From: Diphasiastrum complanatum
Taxonomy: Eukaryota; Streptophyta; Lycopodiopsida; Lycopodiales; Lycopodiaceae
Reading direction: 5' to 3'
Length of the DNA: 64,000 nt
Assembly (NCBI GenBank): GCA_029204225.1
Contig: CM055096.1
Location: 44,317,967-44,381,966 of the forward strand
The translations under genes were made by a program, and so were the position numbers. The first letter of the stretch is position 1, and each line of letters begins with the position of its first letter. This document shows, piece by piece, positions 21,266 through 32,640 of this stretch. The notes below the pieces were generated by a model. It made no database searches. It worked only from the letters and a program-made list of their open reading frames with translations, and was not told where the DNA came from.

Positions 21266-22100
21266 ATCCTGTACATTTGATGTTGAGGTTCTTCTAGGTT
21301 TGTATTGTTTTGAGAGCACGATATACACAGGTGGATGTTGCTTTTCATGCACGTAAATTCTGATTTTCTAATATGCATTTGAGGCATATGCATGCATGAA
21401 ATCGTTGAACTGTTCACAAGAGGTAACCTCGTCAGATGAAGCTATTATGCGCGTTTCTAGAAGAGGCCAGGCCCTAGAAACAAGCGATTGCTTGCAATTT
21501 CGACAAGGAGCTGGCACCCTCAGTTGAGCTCTCTACCATGCTCATTGCCAAGACGTGAATCATAGGTAGACACGATTGATGCCGGGTTTAGCAACCTCGA
21601 GTAGAGCTCTCACGAGTTCAAGACTTGCGCCACAATTTGATGCATTTAATGAATTCCTTCGAAGGACAAAAGACGTGGTTCTTGCTAAACATGTCTAATA
21701 CATCACCAAAACCTGTCAAAACTAGATTCACAAATATACACACTCAAAAAAATGGACCAAAAAGTGATCATAGATGACAAGAAACAACAAGCCATTACAA
21801 AAAATGGATCAAAATGTGATCACATGACGACAAGAAAAACAAATAAGCATGAATGATTTTTCTCTGCTTGTGGTGACCTAATCTCGTGTTATGGAATCAC
21901 AAACACCTACTCAAGTCAATATAGATGACAAATGTAAGTAATAAGAATTTTGTTGAGAAGCATGTAGTAATAACTTACAAATAAACAAATGCAAATGTAG
22001 CAAACAACAAGAAAATACTTCATATTCAGTAGTAATTATATCTCCTTCAGGCCAAAATAGTAATTTATTATATTATGCATTTAACAAAAGTACATTAATA
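21266..22100. other. no gene seen; likely covers the 3' remnant of Copia-3
   Basis: AT-rich non-coding DNA. The 3' LTR of Copia-3 would be expected here, but no second copy is available in the window to confirm it. Confidence 0.35.
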
Positions 22101-22239
22101 AGCATGTCCCGCCATAGAAATCGTTCTCACTTCATTAGCTTTCATTCATCTTAATTATTGAAAAAAATCCTCCTGTTTCAACACAACATTCAATTAGCTT
22201 AGCACATGAATTGAATAAAGAATATTATTTGCAAAGTTG

Positions 22240-22349
22240 CACTTAGTATATTAAAAACTGATTTTGATATGTTTGCTTTGAGAGTGAGATCTCAAATTTA
22301 GAGATAGTGCAATTGTGCTTTGATTATCACAATATATTGTAGTTGGATG
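22240..22349 (-). pseudogene. pol: Copia-3 RNase H C-terminal piece
   Basis: The minus strand reads HPTTIYCDNQSTIALSLN, then HSQSKHIKI, the conserved D-N-Q-S-A-I and K-H-I-x-I blocks at the end of copia RNase H. It ends at the left target duplication of Copia-2. Its missing upstream part resumes at 28363. Confidence 0.8.
22345..22349. repeat. Copia-2 target-site duplication, left copy
   Basis: GGATG, matched by GGATG at 28363-28367. Both lie within RNase H coding DNA of Copia-3, so the duplication is doubly supported. Confidence 0.8.
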
Positions 22350-22623
22350 ACTTAGAATTTGCTTCGAACAAGAACACAGGTCATGCTACACAGTAACACA
22401 GACAGAAAACACTCTCCACAGCAAGCTTACATAGCAATTGTATTTCTCAAAATGAAAATACACTATACATATAGTTCTTCACTCAGGCAACCCATGCATG
22501 ACCCAGGTTGTCGTTGACAGGACGCGTGTCCCGTCGACTCGCCTCGTGGCGAGGCCAATTGATCGTTATCCACTGATAGGATCCACAGTATAGTAACATA
22601 GTGATTCTACTTTAATTGTAACT
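22350..22623 (-). repeat. Copia-2 3' LTR
   Basis: Aligns along its length with 28090-28362. On the element strand it starts AGTTACAATTAAAG and ends AATTCTAAGT instead of the usual TG...CA. The near-inverted ends (TTAGAATT in the right copy; AATTCTAA) are short. Confidence 0.85.
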
Positions 22624-22634
22624 CTCTCCCTTAA
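22624..22634 (-). promoter_or_regulatory. Copia-2 polypurine tract
   Basis: The minus strand reads AAGGGAGAG just upstream of the 3' LTR, the expected site for plus-strand priming. Confidence 0.65.
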
Positions 22635-22802
22635 AGTAGAGTCTACTTTTTATACAGTCATATACATAGCTTTAAAGTCAACAAACTTTAAGTATAGAAA
22701 GCTTTGATCTAAACTTATCAAACTTTTCTCTAACAAGTGGCTTAGTGAAAATATCAGCAAGTTGTTCTTCCGTACTACAATGAACAGCATCAATTTCATG
22801 AC

Positions 22803-23130
22803 TCAGCAGCTTCTCACGTATAAAGTGAGCCTCTCACGTATAAAGTGATACTGAATCTCAATGTGTTTGGTTTTCGCATGGAACACTAGATTCTTTGCTA
22901 GCTGAATGCCACTCTGACAGTCGCTATGTATAGTTGTGGGATTTTTCTGTTTCATGCCAACTTCATCCAAGATTTGCCTCAACCATATAGCTTCATGTGC
23001 TACACTACACATTGCCTTATACTCTGCTTCTGTGGTGGATAAAGCAACTGTACTTTGTTTTTTACTAGATCAGAAAAAGCAACTTCCACAAAGCTAGAAT
23101 ACATACCCTGTGGTGGATCTACGATCGTCA
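22803..23130 (-). pseudogene. pol: Copia-2 RNase H
   Basis: The minus strand reads EAIWLRQILDEVG, then TIHSDCQSGIQLAKN and HAKTKHIEIQYHFIRE, the final half of copia RNase H. The catalytic Asp of the HSDCQS block is present. A duplicated 18-bp motif (CTCACGTATAAAGTGA at 22814 and 22832) sits near its end. The piece between this and RT (23130-23440) is recognisable only in fragments because of indels. Confidence 0.75.
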
Positions 23131-23441
23131 TAGTCACCTCCCCAATCCGCATCCATAGCCACATAACTCAGGTAAACCCTCATGCTTTCTGTAAACCAAG
23201 CCATAATCTAAAGTGCCTTTGACATAACACAAAATGCGCTTAGCTGTCTTCCAATGCGTTTCCGTAGGTGCTGTCATAAACTGACTTACAATACCAACAA
23301 CATAGCATATATCTAGTCGTGGTAAGGTAAATCAAGCACCCTACTAACTGTCTATACAGTGTAGCATCAAATGGTTGTGACTCGTCAAGCTTAGAAAGCT
23401 TTTTTACCTTGTTCAATAGGAGTGTTCATTGGCTTGCAATC

Positions 23442-24173
23442 CTACAACCTGAACCTGTGCAGCAACTCTCTGACATACTTCACCGGTGTTAAACCCACTT
23501 TGTGTCCTTTTTGCCACACCTCCACTCCAAGGCAATAATGCATTAGGCTGAGATCTGTCATCTCGAATTGTTCCATCAGGTCTTTCTTGATCATGTCTAT
23601 CATCTCTTGATTATTTCCCGTGATAATCAAGTCATCAACATAAAGAGCAATCAAAGCAACCATACCATCAAAGCATAAGACATAAAGATTTGAATCAGAA
23701 TGTGTTCTCACCATCCCCTTAGAACAAAAGTAGGCATCAATCCTACTATACCACGCACATGGTGCATGTTTAAGACTATAAAGCGCTTTCTTCAAGCGAC
23801 ATTGTTTATTCTCTTGTCCTTTTGCTACAAAGCCTTTAGGTTGATCCATGAATACCTCTTCTTCTAACTCACCATTCAGAAAAGCAGATTTCACATCCAT
23901 CTGATGCAAAGGCCAACCAAAATGTGAAGCTAAAGCAACAAGTAGACATAGAGTATTCCACTTACATACTGGCGCAAAGGTCTCCTCATAGTCGATCCCT
24001 TTACTTTGTGCATACTCTTTGATCACCAATCTTGTGTTATGCTTTGCTATACTTCCATCTGCATGGTACTTAATCCTATATACCCATTTACAGCCAATGG
24101 GTTCCTTGCCAACTGGTGGTTCCACTAAGTCCCATGTGCTATGCTTAGCAATTGACTCCATCTCCTCTTCCAT
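23442..24173 (-). pseudogene. pol: Copia-2 reverse transcriptase
   Basis: This RT segment is open for 243 codons. Motifs in order are STWDLVEPPVGKEPIGCKWV, GIDYEETFAPV, LHQMDVKSAFLNGELEEEVF, LYSLKHAPCAWY and the catalytic ALYVDDLIITG, which is intact. The usual LYGLKQAPR reads LYSLKHAPC. It is the best-preserved part of the element, but it is cut off from integrase upstream and RNase H downstream by frameshifts. Confidence 0.85.
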
Positions 24174-24779
24174 GGCCTTGATCCAAATGTCATCATCCTT
24201 CGCTTCAACATAAGTCGAAGGTTCTTTGCTTTGAATAATGCTAAATAAGAGAGCATAATTTGCTTCATACCTTTTAGGTTGTGTCTTTTCTCTTGTTGAT
24301 CTTCATAGCTCTCCCTAGCTAGATGATCTTGGAAAGTCATCCATGTCGTGGCTCTCCAACAATCTCTCAAACCACTTAGGGAGCTTCATGTCAGGTGAAC
24401 AACTTCCTGGTGAAAATGTATCCCATGGTACATCTTTCTCCTTGCATTTGTCACCTGCAACTTCTATCCTTCTTGCACCAAAAGGTTTATCTCTACCTCT
24501 CCAACCTGTCTCTTGAGGTTGAGTAGTAATATCTTGAGTTGTATCCTCGTATCCATCACTAGGAAAGTCAATGAATGGATCATCATCAGGAGGTATCCTC
24601 ACTATACCATCTTTCCCATTGGATGTTTCTGTCTTCTCAGCATCCTCGTCTTCATACATCTTAGATTCATCAAGGATGACATCACGGTTGACATGTATTT
24701 TGTTCTCCATTAGATCAAAACATCTGTAGCCCTTCACACAATCATCATATCCTAGGAATATACACTTGATAGCTTTCAC
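24174..24779 (-). pseudogene. pol: Copia-2 integrase-RT linker
   Basis: The minus strand reads KCIFLGYDDCVKGYRCFDL and NRDVILDE, the conserved region after the copia integrase core, followed by an acidic low-complexity linker (DDDPFIDFPSDGYED). A frameshift near 24320-24370 separates it from RT. Confidence 0.75.
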
Positions 24780-24847
24780 ATCAAGCTTACGTCTCTCTTC
24801 CTTAGGAATGTGTACAAAGGCCTTACATCCAAATATTCACAAGTGAT

Positions 24848-25502
24848 TCACCTTTGGCTTCTTCTTGTGAATGTCTCCTTAGGTGTTATCTTTGGTATGG
24901 CAATGGTGGGACTTCTATTTTGAAGATAGACTGTCGTACTGCATGCTTCTGACCAAAAATCTTTTGGTAGTTTCATCTTAGCTAGCATAGATTTGGAACT
25001 TTCCACAATCATACGATTCTTGCGCTCGGCTACACCATTGAGAGCAGGAGTATGAGCTTGCGTAAATTTTCTTTTGATCTCACATTGATCACAAAGATCA
25101 TTGAAGTCATTAGACTTATACTCACCTCCACTATCTGATCTTAGAACTTTGATTTTCCTACCTGTCTGCATTTCAACCAATGCTTTGAAGCTCTTGAAAT
25201 TGTCAAATGCATCCAATTTGTTCTTCAAGAAGTAAATCCACGTCTTACGTGACATATCATCAATAAAGGTCATGAAATAGAAGGCTTTACCTAAGGACAT
25301 AGTCCTCATAGGCCCGCATAAACTTTGTGTGGATCAAATTCAGGATGTTCTTTGCCCTTGCTACACCACCTTTATTGAACTTCTCTCGATGTTGCTTCCC
25401 ATACACACATAATTCGCACATCGACTTGAAGTGGTCTTCTATCGTAGGCAATCCTCTCACCATTTCCAATTTCCTCATCAAACTGAGGCTTCCTAAGTTC
25501 AA
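24848..25502 (-). pseudogene. pol: Copia-2 integrase
   Basis: The zinc part (SLMRKLEMVRGLP ... CELCVYGKQHREKF) is followed, after a frameshift near 25300, by the core: FIDDMSRKTWIYFLK, KVLRSDSGGEY (second catalytic Asp), NGVAERKNR (catalytic Glu) and MLAKMKLPKDFWSEA. The first catalytic Asp motif lies at the frameshift and reads LIHTKFM, where HSD or HTD-x-x-G is expected, so it appears lost. Confidence 0.8.
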
Positions 25503-25654
25503 GTGACCAAGCCTCTTATGTCACAGTTCAGTTTGCGATGGAATGGACGAGACAAGTCTATGTTGCCCCTTGATTGTGGCATTCAACCTGTACAATTTAG
25601 TGTTGGACTCCCTTATACCATCCGCAATAACTTTGAACTTTTGGTTCACATCCT

Positions 25655-25990
25655 TCACAAAAAAATGATCATGGAAAATTCTACTTTTAACTTTTGATCA
25701 GTAATAACACCAACAGAAAGTAGATTTTTCTTCAAACCTGGTACGTAAAGTACCTCCCTGATCATCTTTCTTTTTCCATCTAGTAGTTGGATTGAAATGG
25801 TGCCTATCCCCTTGATCTTGCACACATCACCATTTGCTTGTGAAATGGACGTTCCATTATCCAACACTTTCAAGCGACTGATCAATCCTTGTTACCTGTC
25901 ATGTGTCTTGTGGCTCCTGAGTCAATGTACCACGCTTGATCATCTTGATTAGATGACAATGTTGATACGAAGATGCTAGAGTCTTCAATC
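25655..25990 (-). pseudogene. pol: Copia-2 protease
   Basis: The minus strand reads QAWYIDSGATRHMTGNKD, the copia protease active site, then a stop and frameshift. It resumes as VLDNGTSISQANGDVCKIKG and VLYVPGLKKNLLSVG, the conserved protease C-terminal half. Confidence 0.8.
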
Positions 25991-26763
25991 TCACTTTCGT
26001 CGACAAGGTTACCTGCTTGCTTTGGTTTTCCCTTGCCTGATTCCGCCAGGAATTTTCGACATTCACTCTTTCAATGGCTCTTTTTACCACAATGGAAGCA
26101 CTTGCCCTTCTTCTTGGTCTTGCTGGAAGATCTCTCATCCTCCTGAGTCTTGGCAAATTGCTGCTTAAACTTCTTCTTGCCCTTGCCCTTGCCTTGTTTT
26201 TGGCGTGTCGTAAGTGCCTGATCATCAGTGTCTTGATGTCTAGCTTTCACCATTTCTCGTCGTTGCTCTTCTTGCATCAAGATTCTTATGAGCTCATCAA
26301 AGGTTGGCAATCTTTCTCTTGATGCTATTCTGCTCACAAACATCTGATAGAGTTCTGAAATGCCACACAATGCATTGTGCACTAGCTCAACATCACGTAT
26401 GTGCTCACCAATACAGTGCAGTTCATCCCTCATTGTCTTGATTGTGGTCCATGTGGGCACTATTCAGTTTTGACTTCAGAAACATGATTCTTGACGGATT
26501 TGACGTTTTGAACTGCTCCTTTAGCACATCTCATGCCTGTCTGGGTGTAACAAGTAATGATGTGATCCTTCACTAACAAGTTAATGAAGGTCGAACACTT
26601 TGATGTCCGCTTCATTTGGCGGTCTTCTCTCATCACCTGTGACGACATCCCACACGTCCTTCTCCATCAATATGTTTTTCATTTTGAATTTCTACACTAC
26701 ATAGTTGGAAATCTTGTCCAATTTGCTACTTTTACTCAAAATGGACTTTCCCATGTTTGCCAT
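25991..26763 (-). pseudogene. gag: Copia-2 gag
   Basis: It starts at MANMGKSILSKSSKLD on the minus strand, with ISNYVVxKFKMKNILM (UBN2-type W-K-F-K-M motif in which a stop replaces the Trp) and KDVWDVVTGDE. The middle carries DELHCIGEHIRD and LPTFDELIRILMQEEQR. A basic region leads to the knuckle KCFHCGKKSH. The last Cys lies beyond a frameshift near 26075. Several frameshifts and stops prevent expression. Confidence 0.78.
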
Positions 26764-28077
26764 CCCAAAACTGCTTAAAACTACAACCATAGGCTATAAA
26801 CAATATGCCAAGGCCAACTGTGATGTCAGAAGTTGAAAATAATGACCTGCTATTTTTTCCTTACCAAGCCACCCACTGCTTTTCGGCCAAAATTAAAAGC
26901 CAAATCGGCGTTGCCTTCCGAAATGCACTTTGTCACCAACTACCAACTGCATGCCCAATGGAATGGTGAAATCACTTTTGGTGCGCTTCGAACACTTTCT
27001 CCGTTGCAATCACTCTGTTTTGTGGTACCGTACTTGCAGGTACAGTCCGGGTGCCCTTCGTTTGGAGGTTATAGCCTTTTGTTTGAGTCAAATAGGCTTA
27101 AGGACTAGAAAATAAGGGCTTTTCTAGTTTTTGAACTGTTTCTTCAGCTTGAAAAAACTTCAACCTTCAAGAAAATTGGGCCCCAATTCCAATTTCAAAG
27201 TGAAGATTTTTAAAGAAGTTGAAGTTCACTTTGCCCTTCAAGCCCCTTAAAATGGTTGCAAAGCAATCCAATAGCTATCTTGGATCCAACGATTCACGTT
27301 GCTCCTCAGGCCCTTTAATCAGCATCGTCCATCGCGATGGAACTCAATCCTATGGCTCTTAATCCTTCTGGGCATCGATGGACCTCCACACAGCCGCTAG
27401 GCACCTTCGTGCACTAAATATCCACTCGAGTGAGGGCAACGACTGGCCGACGATCTGTCTCCACCTTCTCTGCACGGCCGCGCCTTCCCAACCTGTTTCT
27501 AGCCTGATCAAACTCCTTTTCTACTTGATTTGAGCATGATTTGAGACCTGGAGCAGGGTCGCCCTACTGATTCCAAGTCTACAGAGTGTTCAAACATGGA
27601 ATTCCGTGGAGAAACGATGATTTTTGCTCAACTTAAAAAAGTGGCTTTTCCTCACTTTTTACCACAGATCTGCTAAGTTATCTATCTACAGGCAAATCTC
27701 TGACATAAAACTCAGAATCTCTTCATGGCTGGTTGACAATATGATTAGCTTCCTTCATGTCTTCACGACATCCAAAATGGAGCACAAACAGCGAAGAAAT
27801 CACCAGTTATGTGTAGAAAACTGTAACCTCAAACCGGTTTGAATTTTCAACTAGCTACAAAATTGCCACATTTTCACCAACTTTTTTCCTGTCTGATGCT
27901 ATGCACAGGCTAATAAGTCCTCTATTGAGCTTGGCAAGCCTCTGTAAACTAGAAACCATGCACTAGTGCTTTAATTTTCCATCTACAACCCACCGTAAAT
28001 CCCGAACTCTCAGAAGACTATTGTTCTCTCCAAGCTCTCTTCAACGGCGACACTGTATTGTTTACACTCCTTGTACG
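26764..28077 (-). other. Copia-2 leader
   Basis: About 1.3 kb between primer site and gag with only short meaningless frames. It is unusually long for a copia element and may include unrecognised sequence. Confidence 0.5.
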
Positions 28078-28089
28078 GCTCTGATACCA
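28078..28089 (-). promoter_or_regulatory. Copia-2 primer-binding site, tRNA-iMet type
   Basis: GCTCTGATACCA on the plus strand is TGGTATCAGAGC on the element strand, abutting the 5' LTR with no spacer. Confidence 0.88.
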
Positions 28090-28362
28090 ACTTAGAATTT
28101 GCTTCGAACAAGAACACAGATTATGCTACACAATAACATAGACAGAAAACACTCTCCACAACAAGCTTACATAGCAACTATATTTCTCAAAATGAAAACA
28201 CACTGTACATATAGTTCTTCACTCAGGCAACCCACACATGACCTAGGTTGCCGTTGACAGGACGTGTGTCCGTCGACTCGCCTCGTGGTGAGGCCAACTG
28301 ATCCTTATCCACTGATAGGATCCATAGTACAGTAGCACAGTGATTCTACTTTAATTCTAACT
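28090..28362 (-). repeat. Copia-2 5' LTR
   Basis: Right-hand LTR, colinear with 22350-22623. Differences are mostly C/T and G/A, plus a one-base deletion near 28271. It is followed by the target duplication GGATG. Confidence 0.86.
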
Positions 28363-30332
28363 GGATGTTGCTGAGCAAGGTCAACATCTACAAGCAGGGC
28401 CTCAACCAAATTGCTTTCTTGGTAACATTTATGACAACTATGTATTCTGATTCGGTTGATGATAATACTATTGAGGTCTGTTTTTGGCTGTTCCATGAGA
28501 TTGGGCCTTGATGGAATAAGAATAGAAAATGCTTAGATGTTTTGTTGCTTGGACATACTTCATGACCTTCATGAGTGTTTTCCAATGTGTGGATTGGACC
28601 TGGATTTTGATAGGAGCTAGCTGAGTGAACTAATTGAGTATGCAAGGTCAGGTCGAGTGCAAAGCATTGCATACATTAGTGACTTGATAATGGAGTAAAA
28701 TGGATATTGTTCATTTCCTTTTTTTTGTCTCAGTTTGAGGGCATTGTTCCTTCGATAATTTCAGACCAGGGTTGAGTGGAAAGTAGCTTGATTTGCAATT
28801 CGTCATTCCATAATTTTCTAGTGCATTAGTGAGATATCATTGTTGATTGATATAAATTTGTCTGTTGGATCGATTTCGATGAATCTGGACTTCGAGGCAG
28901 TAATGGGCTGGACCCATATCAGTCATCTTGTGCTCCTGTGCTAACATGCATTTTGTATCCTTCAATAGATTCATATTGTTACTAAATAGTAACGTATCAT
29001 CTACATAAAGAGTGATGATTATAAAGAAATTCGAAACATACTTGAAATAGACATTCTAGTCTGCCGAGTTTGGAATAAAACCATTCTCACTAGAAATGCA
29101 TTGATCTTCTGAAACCAGGCTCTTGGTGATTGTTTCAAACCATATAGAGCCTTATGGATTTTGCAAACTGGGTGCTCCTTACCCTTGAGCTCGTATCCCT
29201 CTGGCTGCGACATATAAATCTCTTCTTCAATAGCCCCTTGAGGAAAGTAGTCTGGACATCCATTTGGTGGACTTCGAGATCGACTGCAACTGCATAGGAG
29301 AGTAGTAGTCGGATTGAAGTATGTTTGACAATAGGGCTGAAGGAATAATCTAGCTCTGAAATTTGTGAGAAGCCTTTGGCAACCAGTCTAGACTTATATC
29401 GATTTGATCTTCCTTCAACATCATACTTCGCTTTGAATATGCATTTCCATGGAATCGGATTTCGTTTGGCAGCTCAGTTATAGTCCATGTCTGATTCTCA
29501 ATTAGAGAATCAAATTCTGTGTCCATTGCGGCTTTCCATTCATAAGCATCAGGAGTTGACATTGCTTCTAAAACAGTGCATGGTTCTTGCACAAAGTAGC
29601 AACCTGGATCATCCATAAATTGGGATGGAGGTTGTTTGGATCAATTCGATCTTTTGAGTTGAACTTTGATCATCTGATGCGATTTGACTCGTTGGGGGTC
29701 TGACTCGTTGTCGAAATCTGTGTCAATTTTTTGATCAATCCTGAGTTTGAAGTTGGTGTCAGCTCTAGCATCGGAATTCTTTAGATCTTTTTCCTTGTGG
29801 TCAAAAAATTGGTCTTCGACAAAAATGACATCTCTGCTTCTGAGTGTCTAGATTGTAGAGCTTGTATACCTTGTGGTCTGGGGAATAGCCGATGAAAACA
29901 ACTTTTTCCTTGTGTCGTCCAGTTTCTTTCTTAAGTCAGCAGGAATTTGAGCATAGGCAATGCATCCAAACACTCGAATATGCTTGAGTGATGATTTCGA
30001 TCCTGTCCATATCTCATAAGGTGTTTTGCCATTCAGGGCCTTTGTGATGGATCGATTCTGTAAATAGGCAGTAGGCGTGATAGCTTATGCTCAGAATTTC
30101 TTTGGAAAAGAGGCATGGGCTAGCATGCCCTTGGCACTTTCGATGAGTGTCCAATTCTTCCTTTCAGCTACACCATTGGACTGAGGTGAGTAGCTATCTT
30201 GTTGATGTATTCCATTCGCCTTGCAGAACTCCTTGAATTCGGTGGAGATAAATCCCCCCCTCTATCAGTACGTAGGGCCTTGATCTTTCTTTGTGTCTGA
30301 TTTTTAGCATTTCTTGAACTGTTTGAAAAACT
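28363..30332 (-). pseudogene. pol: Copia-3 integrase end, RT and RNase H
   Basis: Reading right to left on the minus strand: KIKALRTDRGG near 30270, NGVAERKN near 30180, the KTPYEIWTG post-core block, an acidic linker, and RT. RT begins at EWKAAMDTEFDSLIENQTW, then KSRLVAKGFSQ, VHQMDVQTTFLKG, KALYGLKQSPRAWFQKI and the catalytic LYVDDTLLFS near 29000, followed by RNase H (ISWNSQKQTSIVLSSTESEY). Many stops and frameshifts are present. RNase H is cut at 28363 by Copia-2 and continues at 22349. Confidence 0.8.
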
Positions 30333-31352
30333 TGTGGAGGCTTATGATCCCACATTATCCAAAGCTAATATTTTATATTGTAAAAAATTTCAATTTTTGT
30401 ACATGAAATATGCCATAGTGCCTAAATCCATGTAAAGGCCTATTTGCATCTTGTAATTCATTTTAAATAAGAATTCATGACGTTTTGTGCGACGTTCTAT
30501 AGCGACACATTAGTAGATCCTAACCGACATCTTAACGGTTGGTGATCGACGCTCAGGTTGATGTTCATTTCTATAAGGACGACATTTAGTGCCATTGTAC
30601 ATACGCAGAGATTGAGCTATCAATAGAGAGAAGAGAGCCAGTTCTTACAATCTGTGCATTGTTTTCCTCTATTATCTATTACAGTTGCACTTCTTATCAT
30701 TGAGCGAACACACTCTGAGTAAGTTTGTAACCGATTGTGATAGACGTCTATTGCGGCATTCACTCGTCATTGGTACTGAATTCCAAATTTTCTAATGTGG
30801 TTTTGCAGGCGACATCTGAAAGCGACACTTCTAAGTAATGTGTGTAGGGAATTAGCCAAAGTCTTAAGCTTAACTATAAATCAGAACCTCTCTTTATTTT
30901 GAATGAGCTATGTGTTCAGATAAAGAACTTAATTGACGTTCTATTTTGTTTGTTTGTTGTGATAAGAACTAATTCCTTGTTCTTGTTAAGAGGAATTGAA
31001 AGCTGAATAGATTTTGTTTGAAGGATCTTTTTTGCTTGTTCATGTCAGATTCATTGCTTACTATTGTCCTAAGAGCCTGAAAGATAACATACCCTTCTAT
31101 ACCTTCAGACCTTGACCAAATTGTTTCATCATTGGTGTTTCTAGATGCCAATTCACTCAATATATGTGGATAACCAGATTTGTCATTGTAGTATTCTATA
31201 TTTAATATTACACTCACCATCTATCCATCACCCTTATCGTACACTTATCCATTTGAAAGGGAAAATATATCTCTCGCTTGGGGAACGATTAAACTTTTTA
31301 TACTACTTAATTCACTGATTTTGTGAAAATCTATAATGACTAGGCTACCACA
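30333..31352. mobile_element. probable solo LTR nested in Copia-3 integrase
   Basis: A 1,020-bp insertion starting TGTGGAGGCTTATGATCCC and ending GGCTACCACA, so it has TG...CA ends that are imperfect inverted repeats. The five bases on each side are AAACT and GAACT, a one-mismatch target duplication. It interrupts integrase between the FLKNKSEAF block and the QEMLKNQ block of Copia-3. It contains no coding signature. Size and ends fit a solo LTR left by LTR-LTR recombination. A non-autonomous element is the alternative. Confidence 0.65.
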
Positions 31353-31740
31353 GAACTTGAATGCTTCAGATTTGTTCTTCAAGAAGTAGGTGACAGTTCT
31401 TCGAGAGAAATCATCAATAAAGATTAGAAAATTAATGGCTCCCCCTATGGAAGTAGTCTGCATAGGCCCACAAATGTCACTATGTACAAAGATCTAGCAA
31501 ACCTTTAGAAGAATGAACTGAATCGGAAATGAATGGACTTCTAGCATGTTTGCTGATAATACATCTTTCACAATGAGAGGTCGATTTGATAATAGATGGA
31601 AGGTCTTGCACTAAATTCTGATTTGAACGACATTTGTTGAATACTATTGAAATTTAAATGGCCTAATCTTTCAAATCAAGCATTTTCAAGAGTAGAAAGT
31701 GGATTTTTGTGATCCCATTCTCATTTAAGGTCAAATAAGT
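31353..31740 (-). pseudogene. pol: Copia-3 GAG-pre-integrase and integrase N-terminus
   Basis: The minus strand shows ERLGHLNFNSIQQMSF, a zinc-site segment with CERCIISKHARSPF, then [33 protein letters not shown] split over two frames. The first catalytic Asp segment is blurred by stops. It ends exactly at the nested insertion. Confidence 0.72.
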
Positions 31741-31869
31741 TGTAGTAGGCCATTTTTTGAATATGCTTACTGAAATTTGGAGACAAAAATTGCACGTGGT
31801 AGTGGAAGTGCAGTGTCTATTAGAATTGATATCAAGTTTCTAGCTTTTGCATATAGTTTTTTATTTATT

Positions 31870-32640
31870 CAATAGTATGTGCTTTTGATCATCGACAATT
31901 CGACTTCATCAACTTTTCATCAATTCTCAACTAACGTGACTTACTTGACTCTCTCATCAGGGAAAAATCGATCCATGTACTGTCAGACTACTTCAAGGAC
32001 AACATTGACAGTCCACCTACCTGTACATAGATTTTACTACTTACAAAGACGGTTACCTACTACATGGCGACTCTAATTTATTAAGTAGATCCAAAGTACT
32101 GAACTGTAAGACATGTAAATAAAGTCTGTATCTTGCAGCTTGTATTTAGGCTCCCGATATTTGGACTCGGGTGCAACACAACACATGACTCACCATCGAG
32201 ACTGATTTCAAAACTACAAGTCATTCGCCCATTCTAGAGTTGTGCAACTAGGAGACAACTCATCTCATATTATTGAGGGTTAAGGAACAATCAGATTTGA
32301 GAACCAGAAAGGTGACATAAAATTTCTGTCCAATGTTCTTCATGTTCCAAATCTTACTAAAAATATGCCTTCAAAAAGCAGAATCAGTGATTCTGATCAT
32401 AGGTTTGATACATAGGCCTGCACTATTCTTGACAAATCTAAAAAAAGTTTTAGCTTTTGGTAGAAGGTGTGGCTACTTTTACAAACTAAGTCACTCTTAT
32501 TCTACAAATAGTCAAACTCTTCATACTTCGACATATGAATCGACTGATATGCTATGGCATTTCATTCCCTCTAGAATTTATGGCACCCTTAAATACTCCA
32601 CTAGATTTGGCAAAAGCACCAACTTTAGCCTGCAAACAAC
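31870..32640 (+). pseudogene. copia protease and GAG-pre-integrase fragment, plus strand
   Basis: In plus orientation YLDSGATQHMTHHRD (about 32160-32205) is a copia protease active site. It is followed across stops by VVQLGDNSSHI, the RFENQKGDIKFLSNVLHVPNLTKN block and a weak LWH motif near 32545. It faces opposite to Copia-3 and belongs to a different copy. The upstream part (31870-32080) is too decayed to assign. Confidence 0.62.

Larger units (their letters stand above)
22350..28362 (-). mobile_element. Copia-2, complete copia element nested in Copia-3
   Basis: A roughly 6.0-kb element with two LTRs (22350-22623 and 28090-28362), an iMet primer site abutting the right LTR, a long leader, gag, protease, integrase, RT, RNase H and a polypurine tract, all on the minus strand. 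It is flanked by the 5-bp direct repeat GGATG (22345-22349 and 28363-28367). The LTRs differ at about 22 of 274 positions by my count, nearly all transitions. All coding regions carry indels or stops. Confidence 0.88.
22101..31740 (-). mobile_element. Copia-3 (host element), split by two nested insertions
   Basis: Minus-strand copia element whose parts read in order from right to left: GAG-pre-integrase and the first third of integrase (31740-31353), a probable solo LTR (31352-30333), the rest of integrase and most of RT/RNase H (30332-28363), the nested Copia-2 (28362-22350), and the end of RNase H (22349 to about 22240). Reading across the removed Copia-2 joins LAQQHP to TTIYCDNQSTIAL in frame, exactly as RNase H of this family should read. 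Reading across the solo LTR joins KSEAF to the QEMLKNQTQRKIKALRTDRGG segment. The outer LTRs were not identified. Confidence 0.8.
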
